Positions 44,427-53,501 of a stretch of DNA of 64,000 nucleotides are shown here, piece after piece. The position numbers and the translations under genes were made by a program. Each line of letters starts with the position of its first letter. Position 1 is the stretch's first letter. The notes under the pieces were generated by a model. That model had not been told where the DNA came from. It was given only the letters and a program-made list of their open reading frames with translations, and searched no databases. Origin of the DNA: Methylobacterium sp. J-070 (GTDB lineage Bacteria > Pseudomonadota > Alphaproteobacteria > Rhizobiales > Beijerinckiaceae); contig NZ_JAKSXX010000290.1 in NCBI RefSeq assembly GCF_022829385.1, positions 186,001-250,000 on the forward strand, written 5' to 3'.

Positions 44427-45818
44427 TCAACCCAACGCCTCCCGCAGGATCGGCCGGATGCGCGGGTCGGTGCAGTGGGCCACGTTGAAGCGCATGTAGC
44501 CGTTCCAGGCGTCGGACAGGCTGAAGGAGGTCCCCGGCGCCAGGACCATGCCGCGGGCCAGCGCCCGGCGGGCGACCTCGGCCCCGTCGCGCCCGTCCGG
44601 CAGGCGCATCCACAGGAAGAAGCCGCCCCGGGGCTGCGCCCAGGGCTCGAGGCCACAGGCGCGCAGCTCCGCGGAGGCCTGCACCATCGCGCCGGCGATC
44701 CGGCGGCGGGTCTCGGCGAGGTGCCGGCGATAGGCCCCCTCGGTGATCAGCGTGTGCACCAGGGCCGCGGTGACGTGGCCGTTGCCGAGGCTGAGCGCCA
44801 GCTTGAGATCGACCAGCGGCTCGACCCAGTCGGCCCGGAGCGCGATCCAGCCGCAGCGCGCCGCCGCCGACAGGGTCTTCGAGAAGCTGCCGATCTGGAT
44901 TACCCGTTCCAGCCCGTCGAAGCCGGCGAGCCGCGGGGCGGCCTCCGGCTCCAGGTCGCCGAAGATCTCGTCCTCCACGATGAGCGTGTCGTGCGCCTCG
45001 CACAGCTTCAGCAGCCGGTGCGCCACGGTGGGCGCGAGGCTCGTGCCGGTGGGGTTCTGTAGCGCCGCGTTGGTCAGGTAGAAGCGCGGCCGGTGCCGCT
45101 CCAGCCGGGCGGCGAGCGCCGGCAGGTCCGGCCCCTCCGGGGTCATCGGCACGCCGACCACCGCGACCCGGTGGGCGCGCAGCAGCGCCAGGAAGTTGAA
45201 ATAGCACGGGTCGTCCACCAGCACGGTATCGCCGGGCTGGAGCAGGAAGCGGCAGACGAGGTCCAGCGCCTGCGTGGCCGATTCGACCAGCACGATCTGG
45301 TCTGTCTCGGCGCCGACGCCCTTCTCGCCGACCTTGCGGGCGATCTGATGGCGCAGGGGCGCGTAGCCCAGCGGCCGGTCGTAGTCGGTCATCTCGGCGC
45401 GGGTGGCCCGGGCCACCCGGCGCAGGCCGCGCCGGATCGCCTCGTGGGGCATCCACGAATCGGGCAGCCAGCCGGCCCCGGGCTTCAGCTGGTCGGCCCC
45501 GGCCTGCTGCGCCTGCCGGGTGATCCAGAGCGGATCGACGATCCGGTCGAGCCGGGGGCCCATCGCCTGGAGCGAGAGCGGCCGGGTCTTGCCGGCGACG
45601 TAGAAGCCCGAGCCCGGACGGGCCACGACGGCGCCCTCGGCGGCGAGGCGCTCGTAGGCCTCCACGACCGTGGATTTCGACACGCCCATCGTGTCGGCGA
45701 AGGCGCGCACCGACGGGATCCGCACCCCCGGGACCAGCCGCCGCGCCGCGATCCGCGTCCGGATCTCGCCCGCCACGGCCTCGACGCGGGTCCCGGGACT
45801 GTTCGCTCCGATCGCCAT
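44427..45818 (-). CDS. MocR-type GntR regulator / PLP aminotransferase-like protein
   Basis: The protein is 463 aa. The N-terminal GntR winged helix (about residues 10-75) has IRTRIAARRLVPGVRIPSVR, FADTMGVSKSTVVEAYERLA and PGSGFYVAG. The class I aminotransferase fold follows: YAPLRHQIARKVGEKGVG, VDDPCYFNFL, ALQNPTGTSLAP, EDEIFGDLE, and PLP-lysine in GSFSKTLSAAARCGWI. MocR proteins use PLP as a ligand and usually regulate vitamin B6, GABA or amino-acid genes next to them. The EamA permease gene on the other side is a plausible target, read divergently with the DUF1127 gene between. Confidence 0.92.
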   Translation of the reverse strand: MAIGANSPGTRVEAVAGEIRTRIAARRLVPGVRIPSVRAFADTMGVSKSTVVEAYERLAAEGAVVARPGSGFYVAGKTRPLSLQAMGPRLDRIVDPLWITRQAQQAGADQLKPGAGWLPDSWMPHEAIRRGLRRVARATRAEMTDYDRPLGYAPLRHQIARKVGEKGVGAETDQIVLVESATQALDLVCRFLLQPGDTVLVDDPCYFNFLALLRAHRVAVVGVPMTPEGPDLPALAARLERHRPRFYLTNAALQNPTGTSLAPTVAHRLLKLCEAHDTLIVEDEIFGDLEPEAAPRLAGFDGLERVIQIGSFSKTLSAAARCGWIALRADWVEPLVDLKLALSLGNGHVTAALVHTLITEGAYRRHLAETRRRIAGAMVQASAELRACGLEPWAQPRGGFFLWMRLPDGRDGAEVARRALARGMVLAPGTSFSLSDAWNGYMRFNVAHCTDPRIRPILREALG

Positions 45819-45931
45819 CCGTACTGCTCATTCGGCCGGACAATTCTTCGGAACCGTACCGAAGTGTTCCTGTCGCCGCCAGCCCCGGCGGTCCAGGATC
45901 GCCCGGCCCCAGAGACATGGAGGAGGGGATC

Positions 45932-46231
45932 ATGGACCGTTGCCTCACCGAGACCGCCGGAGCCGAAGTCCGGACGCCGTGGATCGCCCGGGCGGCCGCG
46001 CGCGTCGCCGCGTTCGGCGCCGAGCTGCGGGCCGACCTGTCGCGCGCGGCGATGAACCGGCGCGTGCTGCAGCGCCTCTCGAGCCTGTCGGCACGGGAGC
46101 TGAAGGATATCGGGCTGACGCCGCAGGACGTGGCGGATGCCGGCGTGCCGAACGGCGACGACGCCATCGCGTTGCTGGTGGGCCGCCGCGACGAGCGCCG
46201 CCATGCCCGCGCGGGGGCACGGCGGTGGTGA
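45932..46231 (+). CDS. DUF1127-domain small protein
   Basis: This 99-aa protein has a C-terminal DUF1127 motif (NRRVLQRLSSLSARELKDIG followed by LTPQDVADA), an arginine-rich helix pair found in small alphaproteobacterial proteins. The N-terminal 45 residues are variable. The ATG at 45932 follows GGAGGAGGGGATC; an upstream in-frame ATG (45917) would place this ribosome site inside the coding region. In other alphaproteobacteria short DUF1127 proteins affect RNA turnover and phosphate or C1 metabolism; whether this longer one does is unknown. It is transcribed with the EamA gene 30 bp downstream. Confidence 0.82.
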   Translation: MDRCLTETAGAEVRTPWIARAAARVAAFGAELRADLSRAAMNRRVLQRLSSLSARELKDIGLTPQDVADAGVPNGDDAIALLVGRRDERRHARAGARRW

Positions 46232-46261
46232 TTGGCCGGACAGGGGCCTAGGATCGACGGA

Positions 46262-47167
46262 ATGACGTTGCGTGACGGGCTGGCCGCTCTCCTGGTGGTC
46301 ACGATCCTCGGTGTGAACTTCGTCGCCATCAAGGTGGGCCTGGAGACGGTCCCGCCGCTGATGCTGAGCGCGCTGCGCTTTGCCTTCGCGGCGCTGCCGG
46401 CGGTCCTGGTGATCCGACCGCCCCGGGCTCCGCTCGCCCTCGTGGTCGCGTTCGGGCTGGCGCTGGGGGTCGGCCAGTTCGGGCTGCTGTTCACGGCGCT
46501 GCGGCTCGGGATGCCGGCCGGGCTGTCCTCGCTGCTGATCCAGGTCCAGGTGCCGTTCACCGTGGTGCTGGCCTGGCTGTTCCTGAAGGAGCGGCCGCGG
46601 GGCCTGCAACTGCTCGGCGGCGCCATCGCGCTGTCCGGTGTCGCCGCGGTGGGGCTCGGACGGGGCGGGGGCGCCCCGGCGGGACCGCTGCTGATGGTGG
46701 TCGGGGCGGCGCTGGCCTGGGCCTGCGCCAACATCATCGCGAAGCGGATCGGCCGCGTCGACATGCTCGCCCTGATGGTCTGGGGCAGCCTCGCCACCAC
46801 GCCGCCGCTGCTGGCCCTGTCGCTGCTGACGGAGGGACGCGGCGCCCTCGATTCCCTGTCGCATCCGAGTTGGGTGGCAATCGCGTCGATCGCCTTCCAG
46901 GCCTATCCGACGACGCTCCTCGCCTTCGGCCTCTGGAGCCGGCTCCTGACCCGATACCCGGCGGCCACGGTGACCCCCTTCGCGCTACTCGTGCCGGTGG
47001 CGGGCATCCTGAGCACGCACTTGGTCCTGGGGGAGCCTCTGAGCACCGACATCCTGGCCGGCGGCAGCCTCATCCTGGTCGGGATCGCCCTGAGCCTTCG
47101 CGGCGGCCGGTCCGCCCCCGCTGCCTCCGCCGCGTCTGAGACCACGGCGCCGTCCACGGTGGCGTGA
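46262..47167 (+). CDS. EamA/DMT-family permease
   Basis: The protein is 301 aa with ten membrane segments in two EamA repeats (VTILGVNFVAIKVGLETVPP, SSLLIQVQVPFTVVLAWLFL and KERPR in the first; AALAWACANIIAKRIG, YPAATVTPFALLVPVAGILS in the second). It closes with a short Ala/Ser-rich tail. Related proteins export amino acids or their derivatives such as O-acetylserine and cysteine. The ATG at 46262 lies ten codons into the open frame from 46232 and begins the family's usual N-terminus. It is probably regulated by the nearby MocR-type protein. Confidence 0.9.
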   Translation: MTLRDGLAALLVVTILGVNFVAIKVGLETVPPLMLSALRFAFAALPAVLVIRPPRAPLALVVAFGLALGVGQFGLLFTALRLGMPAGLSSLLIQVQVPFTVVLAWLFLKERPRGLQLLGGAIALSGVAAVGLGRGGGAPAGPLLMVVGAALAWACANIIAKRIGRVDMLALMVWGSLATTPPLLALSLLTEGRGALDSLSHPSWVAIASIAFQAYPTTLLAFGLWSRLLTRYPAATVTPFALLVPVAGILSTHLVLGEPLSTDILAGGSLILVGIALSLRGGRSAPAASAASETTAPSTVA

Positions 47168-47269
47168 TCCTCGGCCCGATGCCCGCCTGCACAGGGTCGA
47201 CCCCGCGGCGGACGTCAAGGCGACCGGCGGCCGGCTGATCGGGGTCAATCGTGTTGTGGAGGAGGAACG

Positions 47270-47346
47270 TGGCGCGGGCGACGGGGCTCGAACCCGCGAC
47301 CTCCGGCGTGACAGGCCGGCACTCTAACCAACTGAGCTACGCCCGC
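47270..47346 (-). tRNA. tRNA-Asp (anticodon GTC)
   Basis: The minus strand gives a 77-nt tRNA. The acceptor stem is GCGGGCG with CGCCCGC and an encoded CCA end. The D-arm is AGCTCAGTTGGTTAGAGT, the anticodon stem CCGGC/GCCGG encloses CTGTCAC (anticodon GTC), and the T-arm is GCGGGTTCGAGCCCCGT. Confidence 0.96.
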
Positions 47347-47672
47347 ACGGCGTGGTCGCCTCGAAGGGGCGTTTCGCCCGGCGACGGGGCGGGGTTTATG
47401 GGCCGCCTCGGAACCTGTCAAGCGCATCCGGCCCGGATTCGTCGCCGTGCCGACCGGGGGGACCTGCGCGCTTCCGTCGTGTTGCAGGCATGCCGCCCGC
47501 CCCCATCTCACAGTCGGCGGACAGCACGCATTGTGCGACGCGACAAGCCATTGTCACGGGCCGGCGGCTCGACTAAGCCTCCGGCCGCGCGCATCCTGGC
47601 ATAAGAACAATTCCACGGGCGAGTCCGGGTCGGCGTCGCACCGCGGTTTTCTACGTCTCGCGAGGCCCTGGC
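47347..47672. other. Intergenic region with the nuo operon promoter
   Basis: About 325 bp between tRNA-Asp and nuoA, in which the tRNA promoter (left) and the nuo promoter (right) should lie. The stretch just before nuoA (47595-47670) has lower GC. No clear sigma-70 boxes or operators could be fixed. Confidence 0.4.
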
Positions 47673-48038
47673 ATGACCGGATTGTTGGCGGATTACCTGC
47701 CGCTCATCGTGTTCATCGGCGTGGCGCTTTTCATCGCCACGGCGCTGCTGGTCGTGCCGTTCCTGGTCGCCTTCAAGAGCCCCGATCCGGAGAAGCTCTC
47801 GGCCTACGAATGCGGCTTCAACGCCTTCGACGACGCGCGCATGAAGTTCGACGTGCGCTTCTACCTCGTGGCCATCCTGTTCATCATCTTCGACCTCGAG
47901 GTCGCGTTCCTGTTCCCCTGGGCGATCACCTTCGGAGATCTGGGCTGGTTCGGCTTCTGGTCGATGATGGTCTTCCTGGGCGTGCTGACCGTCGGTTTCG
48001 TCTACGAGTGGCGCAAGGGCGCCCTCGAATGGGATTGA
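47673..48038 (+). CDS. nuoA: NADH-quinone oxidoreductase subunit A
   Basis: This 121-aa protein has three membrane helices and the family core KLSAYECGFNAFDDARMKFD plus FYLVAILFIIFDLEVAFLFP. The Cys and Glu of the loop are the residues that move with the active/deactive state in mitochondrial ND3. It is part of the hydrophobic arm near the quinone site of complex I. It heads the nuo operon; nuoB starts 40 bp downstream. Confidence 0.97.
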   Translation: MTGLLADYLPLIVFIGVALFIATALLVVPFLVAFKSPDPEKLSAYECGFNAFDDARMKFDVRFYLVAILFIIFDLEVAFLFPWAITFGDLGWFGFWSMMVFLGVLTVGFVYEWRKGALEWD

Positions 48039-48078
48039 GTCCCGTCAGCCCCCGCCCGCACCGGATTTCGAGTCGCCG

Positions 48079-48672
48079 ATGGCCCTGATCACCGACACCA
48101 CCCCATCCCGCGCCCCGGCGATCGTGCCCCAGCCGAAGGGGCTCATCGATCCCAACACCGGCCGTCCGATCGGCGCCGACGACCCGACCTTCCTGTCGAT
48201 CAGCGACGAGCTGGCCGACCGGGGCTTCCTGCTCACCACCACGGACGAGCTGATCAACTGGGCCCGCACCGGCTCGCTGATGTGGATGACCTTCGGGCTC
48301 GCCTGCTGCGCGGTCGAGATGATGCAGATGTCGATGCCGCGCTACGATTGCGAGCGTTTCGGCTTCGCGCCCCGCGGCTCGCCGCGCCAGTCCGACGTGA
48401 TGATCGTCGCCGGCACCCTGACCAACAAGATGGCCCCGGCGCTGCGCAAGGTCTACGACCAGATGCCGGAGCCGCGCTACGTCATCTCGATGGGGTCCTG
48501 CGCCAACGGCGGCGGCTACTACCACTACTCGTATTCGGTGGTGCGCGGCTGCGACCGGGTGGTGCCGGTGGACATCTACGTGCCCGGCTGCCCGCCCACC
48601 GCCGAGGCGCTGCTCTACGGCGTGCTGCTGCTGCAGAAGAAGATCCGCCGCACCGGCACGATCGAGCGCTGA
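48079..48672 (+). CDS. nuoB: NADH-quinone oxidoreductase subunit B
   Basis: The protein is 197 aa. It carries the N2 [4Fe-4S] cluster next to the quinone: LACCAVEMM (tandem cysteines), GSCANGGGYY and VDIYVPGCPPTAEALLYG supply the four cysteines. A longer N-terminal extension (first 45 residues, Pro/Asp-rich) is usual for alphaproteobacteria. It is at the junction of the hydrophilic and membrane arms. Nine bases separate it from nuoC. Confidence 0.97.
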   Translation: MALITDTTPSRAPAIVPQPKGLIDPNTGRPIGADDPTFLSISDELADRGFLLTTTDELINWARTGSLMWMTFGLACCAVEMMQMSMPRYDCERFGFAPRGSPRQSDVMIVAGTLTNKMAPALRKVYDQMPEPRYVISMGSCANGGGYYHYSYSVVRGCDRVVPVDIYVPGCPPTAEALLYGVLLLQKKIRRTGTIER

Positions 48673-48681
48673 GGAGCGGCG

Positions 48682-49332
48682 ATGACGAACGGCATCTCGA
48701 TCCTGTCCCACACGCAGCCCGAGAGCGGCGAAGCGGCGCTGACGACGATGGCCGAGCGCATCGTCGGCGCGCTCGGCCCGGCGGTGGTGTCGCACACCCT
48801 GGCGTTCGGCGAGCTGACGCTGATGGTCCAGGCCTCCGACATCGTCTTCGCGCTGACCTATCTGCGCGACGACCCGGCCTGCGCGTTCCGCAGCTTCATC
48901 GACATCTGCGGTGCGGACTATCCGCAGCGCGAGAAGCGCTTTGACGTGGTCTATCACCTGCTGTCGCTGCGCCACAACGCGCGCGTCCGGGTGAAGGTGC
49001 AGACCGACGAGGTGACGCCGGTCCCCTCGGCGATCGAGGTGTTCCCGGCGGCCAACTGGTACGAGCGCGAGACCTACGACCTCTACGGGATCCTGTTCTC
49101 GGGCCATCCGGACCTGCGCCGCCTGCTCACCGATTACGGCTTCGAGGGGCACCCCCTGCGCAAGGACTTCCCGCTCACCGGCTTCGTCGAGGTCCGGTAC
49201 GACCAGGACGAGGCGCGGGTGGTCTACGAGCCTGTCCAGCTCACCCAAGAATTCCGCAACTTCGACTTCCTGTCCCCGTGGGAAGGCACCGACTACGTGC
49301 TGCCCGGAGACGAGAAGAAGACGTCGGCCTGA
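48682..49332 (+). CDS. nuoC: NADH-quinone oxidoreductase subunit C
   Basis: This 216-aa protein is the 30-kDa-type subunit, here separate from NuoD (it is fused to it in E. coli). The family signature is TDYGFEGHPLRKDFPLTG followed by a Glu/Tyr-rich segment (VEVRYDQDEARVVYEPVQL). NWYERETYDLYGI upstream is also conserved. It binds NuoD in the connecting module of complex I and holds no cofactor. nuoD starts 16 bp downstream. Confidence 0.97.
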   Translation: MTNGISILSHTQPESGEAALTTMAERIVGALGPAVVSHTLAFGELTLMVQASDIVFALTYLRDDPACAFRSFIDICGADYPQREKRFDVVYHLLSLRHNARVRVKVQTDEVTPVPSAIEVFPAANWYERETYDLYGILFSGHPDLRRLLTDYGFEGHPLRKDFPLTGFVEVRYDQDEARVVYEPVQLTQEFRNFDFLSPWEGTDYVLPGDEKKTSA

Positions 49333-49348
49333 GCAGCGGAGACTGTCA

Positions 49349-50539
49349 GTGACAGAACACAACATCCGCAACTTCGCGATCAACTTCGGCCCGCAGCACC
49401 CGGCGGCGCACGGCGTGCTGCGCCTCGTGCTGGAGCTGGACGGCGAGGTGGTCGAGCGCGTCGATCCGCATATCGGCCTGCTGCACCGCGGCACCGAGAA
49501 GCTCATCGAGCACAAGACCTACCTGCAGGCGACGCCCTATTTCGACCGGCTCGACTACGTGTCGCCGATGAACCAGGAGCACGCCTTCTGCCTGGCGATC
49601 GAGAAGCTCGCCGGGATCACGGTGCCGCGGCGGGCGCAGCTGATCCGCGTCCTGTTCTGCGAGATCGGCCGCCTCCTGTCGCACCTGCTCAACGTCACCA
49701 CGCAGGCGATGGATGTCGGCGCGCTCACGCCCCCGCTCTGGGGCTTCGAGGAGCGCGAGAAGCTGATGATCTTCTACGAGCGGGCGAGCGGCGCCCGGCT
49801 CCACGCCAACTACTTCCGGCCGGGCGGCGTCCACCAGGACCTGCCGCCGAAGCTGATCGACGACATCGACGCGTTCTGCGACCCGTTCCTGCAGGTCGTA
49901 CAGGATCTCGACGACCTCGTCATGGCCAACCGCATCTTCAAGCAGCGCAACGTCGACATCGGCATCGTCTCGGTCGACGAGTGCATGGAATGGGGCTTCT
50001 CCGGCGTCATGCTGCGCGGGTCGGGCATCCCGTGGGACCTGCGCAAGGCGCAGCCCTACGAGTGCTACGAGGAGATGGACTTCGACGTGCCGGTCGGCCG
50101 GAACGGCGACACCTACGACCGTCAGGTGATCCGCATGGAGGAGATGCGGGAATCGGTGAAGATCATGAAGCAGTGCTGCGCCAAGCTGCGCGAGCCCGCC
50201 GGCCAGGGTCCGATCGCGGCGCTCGACGGCAAGTTCGCGCCGCCGCCGCGCCGCGAGATGAAGCGCTCGATGGAAGCGCTCATCCACCACTTCAAGCTCT
50301 ACACCGAGGGTTTCCACGTTCCCGAGGGCGAGGTCTACGCCGCCGTGGAAGCGCCGAAGGGCGAGTTCGGCGTCTATCTGGTCTCGGACGGGACCAACAA
50401 GCCGTACCGCTGCAAGATCCGCGCGCCGGGCTTCGCCCATCTGCAGGCGATGGACTGGATGTGCCGGGGGCACCTTCTGGCCGACGTGTCGTGCGTGCTC
50501 GGCACCCTCGACATCGTGTTCGGCGAAGTGGATCGATAA
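49349..50539 (+). CDS. nuoD: NADH-quinone oxidoreductase subunit D
   Basis: This 396-aa protein is the 49-kDa-type subunit, which forms most of the quinone cavity with NuoB. The N-terminal NFGPQHPAAHGVLRL holds the quinone-binding His. LHRGTEKLIE, YVSPMNQEHAFC, RASGARLHANYFRPGG and C-terminal DIVFGEVDR complete the family pattern. GTG/ATG usage is ordinary, with a start 16 bp past nuoC. It is related to [NiFe]-hydrogenase large subunits but has lost the metal-binding cysteines, as expected. Confidence 0.97.
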   Translation: MTEHNIRNFAINFGPQHPAAHGVLRLVLELDGEVVERVDPHIGLLHRGTEKLIEHKTYLQATPYFDRLDYVSPMNQEHAFCLAIEKLAGITVPRRAQLIRVLFCEIGRLLSHLLNVTTQAMDVGALTPPLWGFEEREKLMIFYERASGARLHANYFRPGGVHQDLPPKLIDDIDAFCDPFLQVVQDLDDLVMANRIFKQRNVDIGIVSVDECMEWGFSGVMLRGSGIPWDLRKAQPYECYEEMDFDVPVGRNGDTYDRQVIRMEEMRESVKIMKQCCAKLREPAGQGPIAALDGKFAPPPRREMKRSMEALIHHFKLYTEGFHVPEGEVYAAVEAPKGEFGVYLVSDGTNKPYRCKIRAPGFAHLQAMDWMCRGHLLADVSCVLGTLDIVFGEVDR

Positions 50540-50548
50540 GACAGAGCG

Positions 50549-51922
50549 ATGGCAAACCGCAGACTCGCCCCCGCGTCGGAGCAGCCCGCCAGCTTCGCGT
50601 TCTCCTCGGAGAACGCCGAATGGGCGAAGACCCAGATCGCCAAGTACCCGGAGGGCCGGCAGGCCTCCGCGGTGATCCCGCTCCTGTGGAAGGCGCAGGA
50701 GCAGAACGGCGGCTGGCTGCCGCGGGCGGCCATCGAGGCGGTGGCGGCCGAGCTCGGCATGCCCAACATCCGCGTGCTGGAGGTGGCGACCTTCTACACG
50801 ATGTTCGCCCTGGAGCCGGTGGGGCGCTACTGGATCCAGGTCTGCGGCACGGTGCCGTGCGATTCCTGCGGCGCGCGCGGGCTCAAGGAGATGCTCCAGG
50901 CCCGGCTCGGGCCGCCCGGACACGTCTCGGCGGACGGCACGTTCTCCTGGCTCGAGGTCGAGTGCCTGGGCGCCTGCTGCAACGCGCCGATGGTGCAGAT
51001 CAACCAGGACTATTACGAGGACCTGACGCCCGAAACGCTCGGGCAGCTCATGGACGACCTCGCGGCCGGCCGGCCCGTCAAGATCGGCTCGCAGACCGGC
51101 CGCGTCTCCTCGGAGCCCCTGGGCGGCGCGAACACGCTCATCGACCCGACGCTCTACGACGGATCGCGGGTCGGCGCGTGGCGCAAGCGCTTCGAGGAGG
51201 CCGGCAAGGCCGAGGAGCCCGCCGCCAATCCGGTCTCCAAGACCGGCGAGGCGGCCGCCAGCGCGCAGCAGGCCGCCACGAACCCGAAGCCGGCCCGGCC
51301 CGATGCCGGCCGTCCGGTCGAGCGGACCGTGAGCGATGCCCCGGCCCAGCGCGCCGCCAACGGCGAGGAACCCGTCAAGCCGGAGGATCGCGCCGACGCC
51401 GCCGAGCGCGGCCGCTCGACCGCCAAGCACGGCGCCGCCCGCCCGGGCGACGCGGATGTGCTCGACTCGCCGGCCAAGCGCGTCGCCGAAGGCGAGCCGG
51501 CCGCCGGCGAGCAGGGCCACCAGGAAGCGCCGGCCCGCGACGCGGTCCCGCAGCAGCCGGAAGCCTCCGGCGCCAGCGAGACCGAGGTCGCCGCGGAGGC
51601 CGAGGAGGCCCGCGTCGCCGGCGCGCTCGCGGCGCTGCCGAAGGATGCGAGCCCCGAGCAGAAGGCCGACGCGGTCGGCAAGCGCCCGCCGGGGCTGGAG
51701 GGCGCCCGTGCCGGGCAGCCGGACGATCTCACCCGGATCAGGGGGATCGGCCCGGGCAACAGCCAGCGCCTGAACGGGCTCGGCATCTACCATTTCGACC
51801 AGATCGCCGTCTGGACCCGCGACGAGATCGCCTGGGTCGGCACCTACCTCGCGTTCCCGGGTCGCATCGACCGCGAGGACTGGGTCGGGCAGGCCAAGAC
51901 CCTGTCGGGCACGGGAGCGTGA
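50549..51922 (+). CDS. nuoE: NADH-quinone oxidoreductase subunit E with long C-terminal extension
   Basis: The protein is 457 aa, against about 160-170 in E. coli. The first 200 residues are the thioredoxin-like 24-kDa domain with the [2Fe-2S] N1a cysteines (CGTVPCDSCGA and ECLGACCNAP). An Ala/Pro/Glu-rich, probably disordered segment (about 225-385) follows. A C-terminal helix-hairpin-helix-like domain ends it (LTRIRGIGPGNSQRLNGLGI, then YHFDQIAVWTRDEIAWV). Shorter extensions of this kind are known in Rhodobacter and Rhizobiales NuoE. The extra domain's role is unknown. Five bases separate it from orf84. Confidence 0.95.
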   Translation: MANRRLAPASEQPASFAFSSENAEWAKTQIAKYPEGRQASAVIPLLWKAQEQNGGWLPRAAIEAVAAELGMPNIRVLEVATFYTMFALEPVGRYWIQVCGTVPCDSCGARGLKEMLQARLGPPGHVSADGTFSWLEVECLGACCNAPMVQINQDYYEDLTPETLGQLMDDLAAGRPVKIGSQTGRVSSEPLGGANTLIDPTLYDGSRVGAWRKRFEEAGKAEEPAANPVSKTGEAAASAQQAATNPKPARPDAGRPVERTVSDAPAQRAANGEEPVKPEDRADAAERGRSTAKHGAARPGDADVLDSPAKRVAEGEPAAGEQGHQEAPARDAVPQQPEASGASETEVAAEAEEARVAGALAALPKDASPEQKADAVGKRPPGLEGARAGQPDDLTRIRGIGPGNSQRLNGLGIYHFDQIAVWTRDEIAWVGTYLAFPGRIDREDWVGQAKTLSGTGA

Positions 51923-51927
51923 CCGCC

Positions 51928-52182
51928 ATGGCCGCCGTGACGCACGAGCTGATCTACGAAGTTCTGAAGGCCGTGCAGGCGCGTCCGGGCAACATGGAAG
52001 AGGGTCTGCGCGAGGTGCGCGGCGAGTTGAAGGGCGTGCGCGGCAACCAGCAGGCGCAGCAGCTCCAGATGAACGCCGTGCAGACCGATATCGGCAACCT
52101 CTACGAGACGTTCGGCGCCCTCGATTCGCGGCTCGCCCGCATCGAGCGCCGCCTCGACATCACCGACGCTCCGGTCAGCTGA
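51928..52182 (+). CDS. Small coiled-coil protein in the nuo operon (orf84)
   Basis: This 84-aa protein, between nuoE and nuoF, is not a canonical complex I subunit. It is entirely helical and charged: THELIYEVLKAVQARPGNME, LREVRGELKGVRGNQQAQQL, then a heptad-like end (YETFGALDSRLARIERRLDI) followed by TDAP. The last 25 residues resemble the end of the 69-aa protein between nuoF and nuoG. The tight spacing (5 bp and 12 bp) shows it is co-transcribed. It may be an assembly factor or merely an insertion tolerated by the operon; neither is shown. Confidence 0.72.
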   Translation: MAAVTHELIYEVLKAVQARPGNMEEGLREVRGELKGVRGNQQAQQLQMNAVQTDIGNLYETFGALDSRLARIERRLDITDAPVS

Positions 52183-52194
52183 GGGACGAAGCAC

Positions 52195-53496
52195 ATGCTG
52201 TCGGATCAGGATCGCATCTTCACCAACCTCTACGGCCTGCAGTCGCCGGGCCTGGAGGCCGCCAAGAAGCGCGGCGCCTGGGACGGGACCAAGTTCCTCC
52301 TGGAGCAGGGCCGCGACTGGATCATCGAGGAGATGAAGGCCTCGGGCCTGCGCGGCCGCGGCGGCGCGGGCTTCCCCACCGGCCTGAAGTGGTCGTTCAT
52401 GCCCAAGAAGTCGGACGGGCGGCCGCACTACCTCGTGGTCAACGCCGACGAATCGGAGCCCGGCACCTGCAAGGACCGGGAGATCATGCGGCACGATCCG
52501 CATCTCCTGATCGAGGGCTGCATGCTGGCCTGCTTCGCCATGGGCGCGCATGCCTGCTACGTCTACATCCGCGGCGAGTACGTCGCCGAGAAGCACGCGC
52601 TCCAGAAGGCCGTGGACGAGGCCTACGCGGCCCGCCTCGTCGGCCAGTCGAACGTGCACGACTTTCCCTTCGACATCTACGTCCACCACGGCGCCGGGGC
52701 CTATATCTGCGGCGAGGAGACGGCCCTCATCGAGAGCCTGGAGGGCAAGAAGGGGATGCCGCGGCTGAAGCCGCCGTTCCCGGCCAATATGGGCCTCTAC
52801 GGCTGCCCGACGACGGTCAACAACGTCGAGTCGATCGCGGTGGCGGGCACGATCCTGCGCCGGGGCGGCGCGTGGTTCGCCGGGCTCGGGGGCAAGAACA
52901 ACACCGGCACCAAGCTCTTCTGCGTCTCGGGGCACGTCAACAAGCCCTGCAACGTCGAGGAGGAGATGGGCATCACCTTCCGCGAACTCATCGACCGCCA
53001 TTGCGGCGGCATGCGCGGCGGCTGGGACAACCTCCTGTGCTCCATCCCCGGCGGATCGTCGGTGCCGCTGGTGCCGGCCGAGCAGATCGTCGACGCCAAG
53101 ATGGACTTCGACACCCTGCGCAACCTCGGCTCGGGCCTCGGCACGGCGGCGGTGATCGTGCTCGACAGGTCCACCGACATCGTCGCGGCGATCACCCGGA
53201 TCTCGTACTTCTACAAGCACGAGTCGTGCGGCCAGTGCACGCCCTGCCGGGAGGGCACCGGCTGGATGTGGCGGGTGATGCAGCGCATGACCGAGGGCCG
53301 CGCCCAGAAGCGCGAGATCGACATGCTGTTCGAGGTCACCAAGCAGATCGAGGGCCACACGATCTGCGCGCTGGGCGACGCCGCGGCGTGGCCGATCCAG
53401 GGCCTGATCCGGCATTTCCGCCCCGAGATCGAGAAGCGGATCGACCGCTACACCGCCAACCCGCACAGCGAGCCTGTGCCCATGGCCGCGGAGTAG
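52195..53496 (+). CDS. nuoF: NADH-quinone oxidoreductase subunit F (NADH/FMN-binding)
   Basis: This 433-aa protein is the 51-kDa subunit. FMN/NADH-binding motifs are GRGGAGFPTGLKWSFMPK, NADESEPGTCKDREIMR and GAGAYICGEETALIESLEG. The N3 [4Fe-4S] cysteines are in ESCGQCTPCREGTGW and HTICALGDAAAWP. It takes electrons from NADH and passes them through FMN to the Fe-S chain. It starts 12 bp after orf84 and ends 5 bp before orf69. Confidence 0.97.
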   Translation: MLSDQDRIFTNLYGLQSPGLEAAKKRGAWDGTKFLLEQGRDWIIEEMKASGLRGRGGAGFPTGLKWSFMPKKSDGRPHYLVVNADESEPGTCKDREIMRHDPHLLIEGCMLACFAMGAHACYVYIRGEYVAEKHALQKAVDEAYAARLVGQSNVHDFPFDIYVHHGAGAYICGEETALIESLEGKKGMPRLKPPFPANMGLYGCPTTVNNVESIAVAGTILRRGGAWFAGLGGKNNTGTKLFCVSGHVNKPCNVEEEMGITFRELIDRHCGGMRGGWDNLLCSIPGGSSVPLVPAEQIVDAKMDFDTLRNLGSGLGTAAVIVLDRSTDIVAAITRISYFYKHESCGQCTPCREGTGWMWRVMQRMTEGRAQKREIDMLFEVTKQIEGHTICALGDAAAWPIQGLIRHFRPEIEKRIDRYTANPHSEPVPMAAE

Positions 53497-53501
53497 GCGC
53501 C

